Assembly (NCBI GenBank): GCA_030682595.1
Contig: JAUXNZ010000313.1
Coordinates: 1 to 5,672, forward strand
Direction: 5' to 3'
DNA: 5,672 nt
From: Rhodocyclaceae bacterium
GTDB taxonomy: Bacteria > Pseudomonadota > Gammaproteobacteria > Burkholderiales > Rhodocyclaceae
Below, piece after piece: positions 5,535-5,672 of this stretch. Position 1 is the first letter of the stretch. Each line of letters begins with the position of its first letter. The translations under genes and the position numbers were made by a program. The notes under the pieces are model-generated. The model saw only the letters and a list, made by a program, of their open reading frames with translations. It had not been told where the DNA came from and did not search any database.

Positions 5535-5672
5535 TCAATTCAATAGTGCCAGGATGCGCTGGTCGACGCCGACCATGCGGCGGTCGGTGATGGTCAGGCG
5601 TTGCGCGGCGCTCAATTCAACGAGTTCCGGCAGGTCGGCCATGCCGCGTGCCTTGTCGCCCAGCAGCACCGG
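5535..5672 (-). CDS. C-terminal fragment of an unidentified protein
   Basis: An open frame enters from the window edge and ends in TGA (5535-5537), giving the last 45 residues of a protein. It reads PVLLGDKARGMADLPELVEL and continues through SAAQRLTITDRR to VDQRILALLN. It has typical GC-rich codon use, a helix-like LPELVELS segment and a helical end, with no membrane segment. I do not recognise the family from this piece. That it is coding is inferred from the uninterrupted frame, normal composition, same orientation and spacing ahead of the FKBP gene. The other minus-strand frames do not offer a better candidate. Confidence 0.6.
   Translation of the reverse strand, partial: PVLLGDKARGMADLPELVELSAAQRLTITDRRMVGVDQRILALLN

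Overview
The window is ordinary chromosomal DNA of a GC-rich Gram-negative bacterium. Protein features and gene order (cofactor-dependent phosphoglycerate mutase, EnvC-like activator, CtpA protease, MoeB/ThiF-type E1 enzyme) suggest a betaproteobacterium, perhaps of the Rhodocyclales or a neighbouring order. That taxonomic call is inference from gene content and style, not from a marker gene. The window is about 95% coding, with no mobile element, RNA gene or CRISPR array seen.

Layout. A small ArsR-family regulator (8-331, minus) is transcribed divergently from a plus-strand run of five closely packed genes: gpmA (454-1212), envC-like (1209-2423), ctpA (2463-3902), an uncharacterised 154-residue protein (3899-4363) and moeB/thiF-like (4360-5109). 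Three of the four junctions are 4-bp start/stop overlaps and the fourth is a 39-bp gap with a clear ribosome binding site, so this is very probably one operon. A convergent minus-strand FKBP-type peptidyl-prolyl isomerase follows (5136-5480), and then the 3' end of an unidentified minus-strand gene (5535-5672, running off the window).

How the genes relate. envC and ctpA are both cell-envelope genes: one activates amidases that split septal peptidoglycan, the other is a periplasmic processing protease. A phosphoglycerate mutase followed by envC and ctpA is a known proteobacterial arrangement, but in E. coli and Pseudomonas the mutase there is the unrelated cofactor-independent enzyme (GpmM/GpmI). 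Here that position holds the 2,3-bisphosphoglycerate-dependent GpmA.

The most interesting points are: (i) the ArsR regulator carries the Cys pair (Cys35 and Cys101, 66 residues apart) that aligns with the sulfide/persulfide-sensing cysteines of HlyU, SqrR and BigR; (ii) a perfect GAATA-N4-TATTC dyad sits exactly in the spacer of its predicted promoter and overlaps the predicted gpmA promoter; (iii) the 154-residue orphan with a His/Asp-rich tail is translationally coupled on both sides. I did not find a convincing wholly new system.
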